Of a stretch of DNA of 64,000 bases, positions 9,797-19,948 are shown piece by piece. A program made the translations under genes and the position numbers. A model generated the notes under the pieces. It was given only the letters and a program-made list of their open reading frames with translations. It made no database searches and was not told the origin of the DNA. The stretch is from Pseudomaricurvus albidus (GTDB lineage: Bacteria > Pseudomonadota > Gammaproteobacteria > Pseudomonadales > Cellvibrionaceae): NCBI RefSeq assembly GCF_018863235.1, contig NZ_JAHKRS010000003.1, forward strand, positions 62,001 through 126,000. Direction: 5' to 3'. Numbering within the stretch: the first letter of the stretch is position 1; each line of letters opens with the position of its first letter.

Positions 9797-10720
9797 ATGA
9801 ACGAAACACCCGACCAACAAACACGATCACCAGGCTCGCTCGCAGAACTACTCGACGTAAGCCCCAGAACAGCACCCACAAGCGCAGACATTCACACACC
9901 CCATGAACAACTCTTTTTTCAGGGACTGAAGCCTCAGGGTGGTCACGGGAGAGTCTTTGGCGGCCTGGTTATCGGTCAGGCACTGGCCGCCGCCAGCAAA
10001 ACCGTAACCACCACCAAAGCCATTCACTCACTGCACGCCTACTTTATGCGTGCAGGCGACAGCACCCTGCCAATTCATTACGAAGTTCACAACGACAGGG
10101 ACGGGCAAAGCTTCAGCACCCGACGCGTGCTGGCCTACCAAAAAGACAAACCCATACTCAGCCTAACCGCCTCTTTTCACACACCGGAGAGCGGCTTGAA
10201 TCATCAATACACCATGCCCGATGTGCCCGCACCGGACCGACTACTCAACAACCACCAACTGGCCGACCGACACGCGGACAAGATTTCAGACACCCTGATG
10301 AAGATCCTCAAACGAAAACTACCCATAGAAACCCGCCCAGTTGATCAGGGAATCCCGTTTTACAACAAAGAAGCAGACACACAACACGCTGTCTGGTTTC
10401 GCTCTCGTCAAGCTCTGGGCGACAACCCCATCATTCATCGTGCGGCACTGGCATTCGCCTCAGACATGGGACTGCTAAGCACCTGCATGCGCCCACACAA
10501 ACTCACCTGGCACACACCAAACTTACAGTCAGCCAGCCTCGACCACGCCCTGTGGTTTCACGAACCATTTATTCAGGCTGACGACTGGATGCTCTACGTT
10601 ATGGACACACCATGGTCTGGAGGCGCACGGGGCTTTAATCGCGGCAGCATTTACGATCAGAAAGGAAAACTGATTGCCAGTGCCGCTCAGGAAGGACTGC
10701 TAAGACCAACCAACTCGTAA
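9797..10720 (+). CDS. tesB: Acyl-CoA thioesterase II
   Basis: A 307-residue TesB-type double-hotdog thioesterase. The first hotdog has GRVFGGLVIGQALAAA and LHAYFMRAGD, and the second has DMGLLSTCM and DHALWFHEPF. The end RGFNRGSIYDQKGKLIAS matches the TesB C-terminus. AGG precedes the ATG at 9797. TesB hydrolyses medium- and long-chain acyl-CoA to free acid and CoA. In a catabolic cluster it may release CoA from dead-end intermediates. It runs opposite to its upstream neighbour and converges with the SDR gene, leaving a 1-bp gap. The symbol follows family membership; the paralogue count in the genome is unknown. Confidence 0.88.
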   Translation: MNETPDQQTRSPGSLAELLDVSPRTAPTSADIHTPHEQLFFQGLKPQGGHGRVFGGLVIGQALAAASKTVTTTKAIHSLHAYFMRAGDSTLPIHYEVHNDRDGQSFSTRRVLAYQKDKPILSLTASFHTPESGLNHQYTMPDVPAPDRLLNNHQLADRHADKISDTLMKILKRKLPIETRPVDQGIPFYNKEADTQHAVWFRSRQALGDNPIIHRAALAFASDMGLLSTCMRPHKLTWHTPNLQSASLDHALWFHEPFIQADDWMLYVMDTPWSGGARGFNRGSIYDQKGKLIASAAQEGLLRPTNS

Positions 10721-10721
10721 A

Positions 10722-11531
10722 CTAACCAACCCGCACTCCCGCACCCCCATCAACCGGCAAGACGGCACCGGTAATGAAACGGGACTCGGATGACGCCAAA
10801 AACAGAATGGCGTACGCCGTGTCCCAGGCTGTCCCCATCTTGCCGCCAAGCGGAACCCGCTTGTTACGCTCTTCGCGCAAGGCATTCATATCGACCCCCG
10901 TAGCCTTGGCAATACCTGCAACAGCCATAGGGGTATCCATCAGACCAGGGGCAACTGCATTACAACGCACACCTTTGCCGGCACTGGATATAGCAACACT
11001 GGCCGTCAGACGATTGAGCGCCGCCTTGGACACCTCGTACGCGACCTGAAAACCACCCGCCACGGAAGCCAGTGATGACACATTCACAATCGACCCGAAA
11101 CCCTGCTCGCGCATCAAAGGCAAGACCGCCGAAATCATGCGCCAGGCCCCCTTGAGATTGACATCCAACACCAGATCCAGAGCTGACTCATCAACGCGAT
11201 GAGCCGGACCGTCCGATTTGCTGCCAATGCCCACGTTATTCACCAGTACATCAATGCGTTCCCAACGTTCGCGCACAGCAACCACTACCGAGTCGCAATC
11301 ATTTTTATTGCGAATGTCGGCCCGCAAAGCTATTGCATCGCCACCCTGCTCCTGAATAAGCAATTCTGTTTCGCGGGCACGATCGAGATCGCGATCAACA
11401 CAAGCCACACGAGCACCGGCCCGCGCCAACAGGAGTGCAGCAGCACGGCCATTGCCGAGCGTTTCGCCCGGAGTCTGCCCAGCGCCCACCACAACAGCAA
11501 CCTGACCCTGCAACCTTTCTGCAACACTCAT
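10722..11531 (-). CDS. SDR-family NAD(P)-dependent oxidoreductase
   Basis: A 269-residue short-chain dehydrogenase. The dinucleotide-binding loop GAGQTPGETLGNGRA is longer than the classical TGxxxGIG, a variant seen in SDRs of catabolic clusters. NNVG is at about residues 98-101, the catalytic serine is in VSSLASV (near 152), and Y165-x3-K169 is present as YEVSK. The C-terminus DGGAGVRVG is typical. Acidic residues after strand 2 (VDRD) favour NAD over NADP. It heads leftward in a unit with the decarboxylase-like and ligase genes, 7 bp from the former. It probably oxidises a hydroxyl group, perhaps a 3-hydroxyacyl-CoA, but the substrate is unknown. Confidence 0.9.
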   Translation of the reverse strand: MSVAERLQGQVAVVVGAGQTPGETLGNGRAAALLLARAGARVACVDRDLDRARETELLIQEQGGDAIALRADIRNKNDCDSVVVAVRERWERIDVLVNNVGIGSKSDGPAHRVDESALDLVLDVNLKGAWRMISAVLPLMREQGFGSIVNVSSLASVAGGFQVAYEVSKAALNRLTASVAISSAGKGVRCNAVAPGLMDTPMAVAGIAKATGVDMNALREERNKRVPLGGKMGTAWDTAYAILFLASSESRFITGAVLPVDGGAGVRVG

Positions 11532-11538
11532 GACCCAC

Positions 11539-12126
11539 CTATCCCCTTACCGCCAAATCAGAATCGGCCGGCAAACCCTCGTCCAATTGCACACCAAAAC
11601 TGTTTAGCATCATGGAAACCTGCGTGTACTGCCCCACCGTGAACACAACATCCATACACTGTTTTTGCGTTAAGTGTTTGGACAAGACGCTCCAGACCGA
11701 ATCGGAGACAAAGTGATCCGACACCAGATCATCCACAGCCTGAAGCAATGCACTATCGAGCTCCGACCAGCCACCCTCACGAATGGACCGTTTAACATTT
11801 TCAATCTCAACCTCTGTCAAACCACAGCGCAGACCGATAATCCGATGCTGAGCCCACTCATAACCCGACCGACAACACCACCCTGTCCGCAGGATGACCA
11901 GCTCCCGCTCCCGTGAGGGCAACTCATTGCGGGCAGACAAGATATACCCACCCCACTGGTTGAACCTTGCTAACGCCTTAGGCGCACGCGCCAACGTGCG
12001 AAAAATATTGAACACGCGACCCGAAGCCAAATAGGGCTCCAACGCGGCCTTTTGATCATCACTTAAATGGTCTGCTTCCAGCTCCACATCGCTCAACGGA
12101 GCAATCCTTGATTGCGACAAACGCAT
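11539..12126 (-). CDS. Carboxymuconolactone decarboxylase (AhpD-like) family protein
   Basis: A 195-residue alpha-helical protein. The family signature lies in the middle: WCCRSGYEWAQHRIIG, with a Cys pair and a histidine at the CMD/AhpD positions, preceded by SRERELVILRTG. I chose ATG 12126 because GGAGAA lies 4 bp upstream; a TTG 10 codons earlier is less likely. The family covers true 4-carboxymuconolactone decarboxylases and thiol peroxidase-like AhpD proteins. This CxxxYEW type is common beside acyl-CoA dehydrogenases and SDRs in hydrophobic compound catabolism, where its reaction is undefined. It lies between the ligase and the SDR in one transcription direction. Confidence 0.85.
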   Translation of the reverse strand: MRLSQSRIAPLSDVELEADHLSDDQKAALEPYLASGRVFNIFRTLARAPKALARFNQWGGYILSARNELPSRERELVILRTGWCCRSGYEWAQHRIIGLRCGLTEVEIENVKRSIREGGWSELDSALLQAVDDLVSDHFVSDSVWSVLSKHLTQKQCMDVVFTVGQYTQVSMMLNSFGVQLDEGLPADSDLAVRG

Positions 12127-12161
12127 AATTTCTCCAATACAATGTCTTTTTTCCAAGCGTG

Positions 12162-13970
12162 TTAATCAAGACCCTCAAACCAGGTCTTCAACTGCAACTT
12201 TAGGATTTTTCCATTAGCATTGCGCGGCAATATGGTGTCACTGAAGAGGATTTTTACCGGCGTCTTAAATATTGCCAGCCGCTCCCGAACCCACAGTTTC
12301 AATTCTTCTTCCGTCACTTCAGAACCAGGCGCCAAATGAACCACCGCTGCCGGCTCTTCCCCCAGCGTTCGATGAGGAATACCCACTAAGGCCGCATCCG
12401 TTACCGCCGGATGATCGTAGAGCACATTCTCCACCTCTGACGGATAAATGTTTTCCCCTCCCCGAATAACCAACTCCTTGGCTCGTCCAACGATGTAACA
12501 AAACCCCTCCTCATCCAGCTTCGCAAGATCACCGGTGCGCACCCAGCCATCCACAAATGTCTTGCGGGACTCTTCAGGATTGCCCCAGTACTCCTTTACA
12601 ACCTGCGGCCCTTTCGCCCACAACTCTCCTACTTCGCCCAAAGGCATTTCATTAACGCCTTCGAGATCCATAATTTTGATGTCTGCTACCGGCACAGCCG
12701 GACCACAGCTGGAGGGGCGATTGAGATACTCTTCAGACGACAACAAGGTCACGGTGGCAGAGGTTTCTGTCATTCCCCAACCGGTTGCCGGCAGAGCACC
12801 AAACTCTTCGTGTATGCGCAGCACCAGATCCGGAGCCGCCGGCGCGCCCCCGTAGGAGACAGCCTCAATACTGCTGAGATCAAACTTGTGACGTTCCGGA
12901 TGCTCAAGCAACTGCCAGGCAATGGTCGGCACCCCGCCAGTAGAATTCACTTTTTCACGCTCGATAATCCCAAACGCTTTCACCGGATCCCAGCCCGGCA
13001 TGAAGATCATGGTATGCCCATAAAAAATGGTCCCCATCATCGCGGCATTACAGGCCGTCACATGAAACAGCGGTATCACCACCAGCGACACCTTGGGCTC
13101 AGGCTCTGGAACCTCCTCACCACGACGCACTGCCGCTCGGGCAGTAGAATAGGCGCCGGAAAGAATATTGGTCAGGCAATTGCGATGAGTCCCCACCGCA
13201 CCTTTCGGCTTACCGGTGGTTCCACTGGTATAAAAGATGGTAGCCTCATCCTCCGGACACAGGTCTACAGAGGGTAGCGACAACACTGGCAGAGAGTGAT
13301 AATCCGCCGGACTGCCAATCCAATCCTCCAGACGCAAAACACCCTCGGGCAACTCCTCCTGCCACCGACTTACAACGACAGACTGCAATTCTGGCAAATC
13401 GGCACACACATCTTTCAACCGCTGAAAGCGTTCGCTATCACACACCAGCACACTGGCACCACTGTCGGATAAGGCATAAGTTAATTCCGCAGGCATCCAC
13501 CAGGCATTCAACGGCACCACAATCGCACCAAGGCTTGCTGCAGCGAAAAACACCACCGGCCACTCCGGCAAATTCCCCATCGCCAACGCGACGCGATCAC
13601 CCCGCTTTACACCTGCCACATCCAGCTTGTGCGCCAACTGCGCCACCGCCCGATACCAGGCTTCATAAGTGACGCGCTCATCCTCATAGATGGTAAACAA
13701 CCGGTCCCCGTGCTCGCGCCCAATCTCAGCCAGAGCCGCCAGACTATCCGGAACATTCTTCCACACACGCAGGGAGACGCCGCGTATATTTTGAATCTCC
13801 ATTTCGAAGCGCTCGCCAGCGGCACACAACTGCTCTTGGCACGCATCCAAAGAAACCGCCGGCCAACCCTCGCCAATGGCTGCCGCCAATTTAACCTCGG
13901 CCGACCCTCCGCAATCTTCCGCATCCACCCCGTTGTCGACACTGGTTGCCGACACTGACGACTCAGCCAT
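12162..13970 (-). CDS. AMP-forming acyl-CoA ligase
   Basis: A 602-residue class I adenylate-forming enzyme. The phosphate loop YTSGTTGKPKG is near residue 247, GWGMTETSA near 398, the hinge TGDLAKLDEEG and VIRGGENIYP in the last 120 residues, and the catalytic lysine of NANGK near 588. These are all residues needed for adenylation and thioester formation. An acidic N-terminal extension of roughly 55 residues precedes the usual start of the fold. A GGGAG element lies 8 bp before the ATG at 13970. It would activate a carboxylic acid to its CoA thioester, the entry step to the dehydrogenases in this cluster. Chain type cannot be read. Confidence 0.92.
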   Translation of the reverse strand: MAESSVSATSVDNGVDAEDCGGSAEVKLAAAIGEGWPAVSLDACQEQLCAAGERFEMEIQNIRGVSLRVWKNVPDSLAALAEIGREHGDRLFTIYEDERVTYEAWYRAVAQLAHKLDVAGVKRGDRVALAMGNLPEWPVVFFAAASLGAIVVPLNAWWMPAELTYALSDSGASVLVCDSERFQRLKDVCADLPELQSVVVSRWQEELPEGVLRLEDWIGSPADYHSLPVLSLPSVDLCPEDEATIFYTSGTTGKPKGAVGTHRNCLTNILSGAYSTARAAVRRGEEVPEPEPKVSLVVIPLFHVTACNAAMMGTIFYGHTMIFMPGWDPVKAFGIIEREKVNSTGGVPTIAWQLLEHPERHKFDLSSIEAVSYGGAPAAPDLVLRIHEEFGALPATGWGMTETSATVTLLSSEEYLNRPSSCGPAVPVADIKIMDLEGVNEMPLGEVGELWAKGPQVVKEYWGNPEESRKTFVDGWVRTGDLAKLDEEGFCYIVGRAKELVIRGGENIYPSEVENVLYDHPAVTDAALVGIPHRTLGEEPAAVVHLAPGSEVTEEELKLWVRERLAIFKTPVKILFSDTILPRNANGKILKLQLKTWFEGLD

Positions 13971-14174
13971 AAACCATCTCCCTCATCATTATTAGTATAT
14001 TGAGTACGATCAAAAACACCTTACTATGGTTTACAAAAACAGGCAATAAGAGATATAAACACACATAAAACCAATAAAACACCAAGCCAAAACAATAAAT
14101 AGAATATTGGGTATGCAAAATAAAAAGAGCCAAAAAATCAAAATCTCTGAAAAAACAACACGATAGGAAATCTG
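13971..14174. promoter_or_regulatory. AT-rich divergent promoter region
   Basis: The gap between the leftward ligase unit and the rightward 3-hydroxyacyl-CoA dehydrogenase is strongly AT-rich. It must contain promoters for both. TTGA and TCAA arms at 14000-14013 form a weak palindrome similar to the one at 9588 but with different spacing. Confidence 0.5.
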
Positions 14175-15494
<1,320 letters not shown>

Positions 15495-15517
15495 GCGCTC
15501 ATCCGAGCTGAACTTTC

Positions 15518-15539
15518 GGGAGCCTCGGCTCCCTTTTTT
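15518..15539 (+). terminator. Rho-independent terminator after 3-hydroxyacyl-CoA dehydrogenase
   Basis: GGGAGCC, a TC loop and GGCTCCC form a GC-rich 7-bp stem followed by six T. It begins 23 bp after the stop codon. Confidence 0.85.
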
Positions 15540-15600
15540 ACCCCCCCCTCCCGACACTCCCAACCTCTGGATTAAAGGGTAGTCGGCCAGCCCAACGCTC

Positions 15601-15629
15601 CTGACACACAACTGACACCTAACTGACAC
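15601..15629 (+). promoter_or_regulatory. Three direct repeats of CTGACAC at 11-bp spacing (Pho-box-like)
   Basis: CTGACAC occurs at 15601, 15612 and 15623, separated by the 4-bp AT-rich spacers ACAA and CTAA. Seven-base half-sites on an 11-bp helical repeat are the layout of PhoB/OmpR-family boxes, and CTGACAC differs from the PhoB half-site CTGTCAC/T by one base. The array is about 140 bp upstream of the ELM1-family gene. Binding by PhoB is inference. Confidence 0.6.
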
Positions 15630-15770
15630 AAAACGTTAGCACCAAAGAAATAGACTGCTTCTGCCACAAGAAATTCTGAGTTTTTTGTCAGAGACTTCAG
15701 GTTCAACCAGCATTGCCAGCCGCTCATTCGTCAGCGTTAGCAACACCGCACCAGCAAATGAGTCACGACC

Positions 15771-16784
15771 ATGACAATCTCACCGTTACGCATCACCATA
15801 CTCCACGACTCTGTCCCCGAACACCTGAATCAATCCAGAGGGTTGGCCGATATGATTGCCAGCCAGCATCAGGCAGACATTCAGGAATGTGCCGCCGAGA
15901 TTCAGTGGCCTGCATCACGCACTCTGCTGCGACAACTGTGTCAGTCACACCTCCCTCTGGCTTACGGCGCCGTGCTGAAAGCTTACGAACTGGAGTACAC
16001 ACCAACACATACGGATCTGGTGATTTCTTTCGGAGCAGAGATTGCCCCCCTCAATGTCGCACTGACAAAACAGCTGCATTGCCGCAACATTCTTATCGGT
16101 TCTCTGTGCGGCATTAACCCAAGGCACACCACGGCACACCTTTCCCTGAAAGGGGGAAGTCATCGAAACGCCATTGCCACAGTCATAGCTCCAACCACAA
16201 TTTCACCGGAACGTTGCAATCATGAAGGCAATCACCTGAAGCAGCGCCTGGGCAATGGTCGTTACTGGAGCTGCTTTATTGGTGGAGAAGGCAGTGGCTA
16301 CCGATACTGTGAAAACGATTGGCGTCAGCTCGCCAACGGCCTCAACCATCTGGCCGAACAACACGGCATCCAATGGCTGCTCATTACCTCTCCGCGTACC
16401 GGGGCAACCGCAGAAGACTTTCTGTTGAAACATCTGGATGTGGTGCATGTCGCTCGCACGTGCTTTTACAGCCTGACAGGCGAAGAAGACATTACCCCGA
16501 TACTGGGCTGCAGCGAGAGGACTTTCTGTACGACCGACAGCCTCACCATGCTGAGCAAAGTCATCAGCAGCGGGCGCCCTGCTGTGGGACTGCAACCCAA
16601 GCGGCTAATTCCATCTGCCCGTCACCTGAATGCCATTAACACATTCTGTGACGAGAAATACCTGCAACTGGTGAATATCGCTGAACTGGAAGAGTGGCAA
16701 CCCACACTGGATTGCCAGGGACTGGACTATGCGAGCTACCGCAACCGAATCATAGAACCTTTACAACAGTGGGCGTCTTTTTGA
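15771..16784 (+). CDS. ELM1/GtrOC1 (DUF1022) family GT-B-like protein
   Basis: A 337-residue soluble protein of the family named after plant mitochondrial fission protein ELM1. Bacterial members have nothing to do with mitochondria; the fold is glycosyltransferase-like. Family features are DLVISFGAE near residue 80, a central ITSPRTGATAEDF segment, and CTTDSLTMLSKVISSGRPAV, which corresponds to the sugar-nucleotide-binding region of GT-B enzymes. It lacks a signal peptide and membrane helices. It stands alone between a terminator and a convergent DUF2058 gene. Upstream lies the triple CTGACAC array, suggesting phosphate-starvation control. A role in making a sugar-containing envelope lipid or polysaccharide is possible but unproven. 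Confidence 0.8.
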   Translation: MTISPLRITILHDSVPEHLNQSRGLADMIASQHQADIQECAAEIQWPASRTLLRQLCQSHLPLAYGAVLKAYELEYTPTHTDLVISFGAEIAPLNVALTKQLHCRNILIGSLCGINPRHTTAHLSLKGGSHRNAIATVIAPTTISPERCNHEGNHLKQRLGNGRYWSCFIGGEGSGYRYCENDWRQLANGLNHLAEQHGIQWLLITSPRTGATAEDFLLKHLDVVHVARTCFYSLTGEEDITPILGCSERTFCTTDSLTMLSKVISSGRPAVGLQPKRLIPSARHLNAINTFCDEKYLQLVNIAELEEWQPTLDCQGLDYASYRNRIIEPLQQWASF

Positions 16785-16786
16785 CG

Positions 16787-17326
16787 CTACCACATCAAAT
16801 CATCAGGGATTTGATAGTCTGCATAAGGATCGTCTTCTTCTGTCTGGGCATCCTGAGCAGTACTTAACGCAATCACCACAGACTCGTCTCGCTCGGCAAT
16901 CTTTTCCGCCACCGGAAAAGGCACCAGCTCGTACCCCTCACCCAGCTTAACAATGATCAGGCGACCGCGGATCAATAAATCCTGTACCGATTCCGATACA
17001 TAGATTTTCTTGATCTGTTTTCCATCGGTGAAGTTATAGGCAATATCACCACCGCCCTTGGATTGAGCGTTGAGCGTGATCAACTGTTTGATCTGAGCCG
17101 CAATGGCTTTGCGATCCGCCTCAGCCTTGCGCTGTGCGTTCAACTCGCGATCGCGGGCTACCTTTTCTTCTTTAGCTTTTTGAGCCTGTAACTTGGTCTC
17201 GTCCACAGCTGCCGTTTTGGACTTATGCTGGATCTTCGCCGCCTTACGCTTATCTTTCTGAGTTTGCTTGGCCTTCTTGGCATCCACTAAACCTGCTTTC
17301 ATTAATTGATCTTGCAAAGAACTCAT
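16787..17326 (-). CDS. DUF2058 (YaiL-like) protein
   Basis: A 179-residue highly charged protein. The N-terminus MSSLQDQLMKAGLVDAKKAK followed by a long Lys/Arg/Ala/Glu-rich helix is the DUF2058 pattern. The C-terminal half forms a small domain with the conserved YNFTDGKQIKKIYV. I chose ATG 17326 because AGGA lies 7 bp upstream and the family starts here; a longer reading frame reaches 17449. The family is annotated as nucleoprotein or polynucleotide-associated, but its activity is not established. It converges with the ELM1-like gene with a 2-bp gap. Confidence 0.85.
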   Translation of the reverse strand: MSSLQDQLMKAGLVDAKKAKQTQKDKRKAAKIQHKSKTAAVDETKLQAQKAKEEKVARDRELNAQRKAEADRKAIAAQIKQLITLNAQSKGGGDIAYNFTDGKQIKKIYVSESVQDLLIRGRLIIVKLGEGYELVPFPVAEKIAERDESVVIALSTAQDAQTEEDDPYADYQIPDDLMW

Positions 17327-17529
17327 GGGTCTTTCCTGGGTCTTTCTGGGGTGTTTACTGATACTGCTGAACCCTGATGGGACTGACGGGCCTTTCTCAG
17401 GTTGTGTTCCTGAGCGATACTGCTGAACTATCTGTACATGGCTGAACATGGTGTCAGACTAGCGCCATTTTATCAGTAAAAACCCGGCCGTATAGACCGC
17501 TTTTCAAACTAAACGCAATCGGAATGATT

Positions 17530-18240
17530 ATGACGACAATCAGCTGGTGGAATCTGCTGTGGTGTTTGCCCCCCGTCGCCGCAGTCTGCGGCCTCTATCT
17601 GTTGTGGCACAGCAGCCCGAAAGACGTGCTGGTGTCCAGCGCCCGCATGGTCATTCAACTGATTGGTGTGGGCTATCTGCTGGTATTTCTGTTTAGCAAT
17701 CCATCCCCATGGATCAGTCTGGGCGTGATCTCGGTCATGCTCTCTGCCGCTGCCTGGATTTCGATCCGCCCCGTCAAAGGGCTTCCGGGCTATCTCCCGG
17801 CTGCAGCAGTGGCACTGCTGGTGTCAGTGGTCCTGCATCTGTTTCTCTCTTTAAAAATGGTGCTGGGAGTTGAGCACTGGTACGAGCCCAATGTCCTGAT
17901 ACCTCTGGCCGGCATGTATTTCGCCAGCACCATGAACGCCATCAGCCTCTGTGCCGAACGTTATCATACAGAGACCCTGCAAGATCAATCCGCCGACCAG
18001 GCTCGTCTTGCCGCATTTAATACCGCCATGATCCCTCAGATTAACAGTCTGCTGGCGGTAGGCCTGGTCGCTCTGCCAGGCATGATGACTGGCCAGATCC
18101 TGTCCGGTGTATCACCACTGATTGCCGTGCGCTACCAGATCATGATCATGGCCATGTTGCTGGGCTCCAGCGGCCTGGGTATCGCAATATTTCTGCTGTA
18201 CCTGACTCGCCAAGAGAAAAGAGACACTCCCATCAGCTAA
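17530..18240 (+). CDS. fetB: FetB/UPF0014 iron-export ABC permease
   Basis: A 236-residue protein with about six membrane helices. The signature VALPGMMTGQILSGVSP followed by AVRYQIMIM identifies the UPF0014/FetB (YbbM) family. In E. coli it pairs with ATPase FetA for iron export and peroxide tolerance; plant STAR2/ALS3 are homologues. I chose ATG 17530 because GGA lies 6 bp upstream; ATG 17524 touches that element. No ATPase gene is adjacent, which is unusual because fetA normally precedes fetB. The next gene is a separate YceI gene with its own ribosome-binding site. Confidence 0.85.
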   Translation: MTTISWWNLLWCLPPVAAVCGLYLLWHSSPKDVLVSSARMVIQLIGVGYLLVFLFSNPSPWISLGVISVMLSAAAWISIRPVKGLPGYLPAAAVALLVSVVLHLFLSLKMVLGVEHWYEPNVLIPLAGMYFASTMNAISLCAERYHTETLQDQSADQARLAAFNTAMIPQINSLLAVGLVALPGMMTGQILSGVSPLIAVRYQIMIMAMLLGSSGLGIAIFLLYLTRQEKRDTPIS

Positions 18241-18361
18241 ACAAAACGTAACAAACCGGTGTCTTAGCTTCATTCACACAGCAGCACGCTTGGTTTATAT
18301 TACCAATCCATGACAACTTACATTGCGTAAGCCATTATCTGAACGAGACAGGAAGGACACT

Positions 18362-18976
18362 ATGACATTTTTACCACAAGTTACCCGCACCGCCAGCACC
18401 CTGAAAACCGCACTGGTTGCCTCGTCCCTATTGGCTTTCTCCTGCGTTGGCCACGCTGACTGGTCCCTGAATAATGAGCAATCGCAGCTGAACTTCATCT
18501 CTGTCAAGAAATCCACTGTCGCTGAAATACACACCTTCAAAAGCATCTCTGGCACCCTGTCAGACAGTGGCGAAGTAGCTCTGAGCATTGATCTGTCCAG
18601 CGTTGACACCAAGATTCAAATTCGCGATGAACGTCTGCTGAAGGTGCTGTCCAACGCCGGCGCTTTCCCTAAAGCCGAACTGACTGGCACCGTAGACACC
18701 TCGGAAGTGAAAGCCCTGAAACCCGGCGAAACCCTGGCTCAGGACCTGTCTCTGACTCTTAGCCTGCACGGCCAAAGCCACACAGTACCCGCTACCGTTA
18801 AGGTAACCGCCCTGACCGATGGCAAACTGCAAGTCGCCACCCAGCAGCCCGTGATCCTCAACGCTGCGGATTTCAAGCTGGTTGAAGGCGTGAACGAACT
18901 GAAACAACTGGCGGGTCTGCCGTCCATCAGTCTGGCTGTTCCTGTCACTGCAGAATTGGTTTTCGACGCCAAATAA
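18362..18976 (+). CDS. YceI-family periplasmic protein
   Basis: A 204-residue protein with a signal peptide (cleaved after HA of CVGHADW). The mature part starts with DWSLNNEQSQLNFISVKK, the YceI lipocalin-like barrel opening, and continues with a duplicated beta pattern ending NELKQLAGLPSISLAVPVTAELVF. The start at 18362 has GGAAGG 6 bp upstream. YceI barrels bind polyisoprenoid or other long hydrophobic molecules in the periplasm. Expression is unlikely to be tied to the moa genes, as nearly 190 bp separate it from moaC. Confidence 0.9.
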   Translation: MTFLPQVTRTASTLKTALVASSLLAFSCVGHADWSLNNEQSQLNFISVKKSTVAEIHTFKSISGTLSDSGEVALSIDLSSVDTKIQIRDERLLKVLSNAGAFPKAELTGTVDTSEVKALKPGETLAQDLSLTLSLHGQSHTVPATVKVTALTDGKLQVATQQPVILNAADFKLVEGVNELKQLAGLPSISLAVPVTAELVFDAK

Positions 18977-19162
18977 GCCCTGTGCGCCGCACACCCTGCG
19001 GTGCCCTTTCTGTCCTTAGCCGCTCTGCTAAGGCAACTTTGCCCTCTCAACCAGCACGGGAGGGCATCTTCAGCCAGTTGATGTATCATATATCGCCACA
19101 CAATTAAGATTGAGAGCCTCGATCATACGGCACGTCCGTCTTACCTATTTCTGCGAGAATCT

Positions 19163-19642
19163 ATGAGCAAACTCACCCATTTGGACAGCCAGGGCCACGC
19201 GCACATGGTCGATGTTGGCCAGAAAGACGACAGTCAGCGTCAGGCCACGGCTGAAGCCTTTGTCACCATGACTCCGGAAACCCTGCAGCTCATTGTCGAT
19301 GGCGGTCACAAAAAAGGCGATGTATTCGCCGTGGCACGTATCGCAGGGATCCAGGCCGCCAAGAAGTGCTCGGACCTGATTCCCCTGTGCCACCCGCTAA
19401 TGCTGACCTCCATCAAGGTGGAGCTGGAAGCTTTACCCGAACTCAATCAGGTGCGCATCGAAAGCACCTGTAAACTGCGCGGCCAGACCGGTGTCGAAAT
19501 GGAAGCCCTGACTGCCGCTTCCGTCGCCGCCCTGACCCTGTACGACATGTGTAAAGCTGTCGACAAGGGGATGATTATTGGCAATGTTCGCCTGTTGGAA
19601 AAACAAGGTGGTAAATCCGGTCACTGGCAGGCACAGGACTAA
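19163..19642 (+). CDS. moaC: Cyclic pyranopterin monophosphate synthase MoaC
   Basis: A 159-residue protein at the usual MoaC length. [20 protein letters not shown] and [29 protein letters not shown] contain the conserved histidine, glutamate and lysine residues of the active site. It converts the MoaA product 3',8-cyclo-7,8-dihydro-GTP to cyclic pyranopterin monophosphate, the first molybdopterin intermediate. Downstream lie moaD and moaE, but moaA is not in this window. A -10-like element lies near 19090. The gene ends at the base where the longest moaD reading frame starts. Confidence 0.97.
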   Translation: MSKLTHLDSQGHAHMVDVGQKDDSQRQATAEAFVTMTPETLQLIVDGGHKKGDVFAVARIAGIQAAKKCSDLIPLCHPLMLTSIKVELEALPELNQVRIESTCKLRGQTGVEMEALTAASVAALTLYDMCKAVDKGMIIGNVRLLEKQGGKSGHWQAQD

Positions 19643-19686
19643 TGCACTGCCCCGGTGATCGACTGAAGACGTCAGAGGTGAACTCC

Positions 19687-19938
19687 ATGCTTAAATTACT
19701 TTTTTTCGCCCGCCTGCGGGAAGATCTCAACTGCCACGAAGAAACCCTTCCCCTACCCGATGGTATTGCCACCGTGGGAGAACTGAGAGACCACTTGTGC
19801 CAGCGCGGTGACAACTGGCAAAAAGCCTTGCACAGCACAGGGCTTTTTGTGGCCGTAGAGCAACAGGTAGTCGACTGGGAAACGCCACTGAGCGGCTCCG
19901 AGGAAGTGGCCTTTTTTCCCCCGGTTACCGGCGGCTAA
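19687..19938 (+). CDS. moaD: Molybdopterin synthase sulfur carrier subunit MoaD
   Basis: An 83-residue beta-grasp protein. It begins MLKLLFFARLREDL and ends FFPPVTGG; the terminal Gly-Gly is adenylated by MoeB and thiocarboxylated. I chose ATG 19687 because AGGTGA lies 7 bp upstream and the family begins here. MoaD donates sulfur in the MoaD2-MoaE2 synthase complex. Its stop is 10 bp before moaE. Confidence 0.96.
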   Translation: MLKLLFFARLREDLNCHEETLPLPDGIATVGELRDHLCQRGDNWQKALHSTGLFVAVEQQVVDWETPLSGSEEVAFFPPVTGG

Positions 19939-19948
19939 GGAGACGAAT

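Noticed and set aside
9588-14013. TTGA...TCAA palindromes at 9588-9599 and 14000-14013 as a shared operator
   Set aside because: The spacing is 4 in one and 6 in the other, the inner bases differ, and no third site is seen upstream of the TonB receptor.
15771-16784. A mitochondrial fission protein or eukaryotic gene transfer
   Set aside because: The family is widespread in proteobacteria; the name comes from one plant member.
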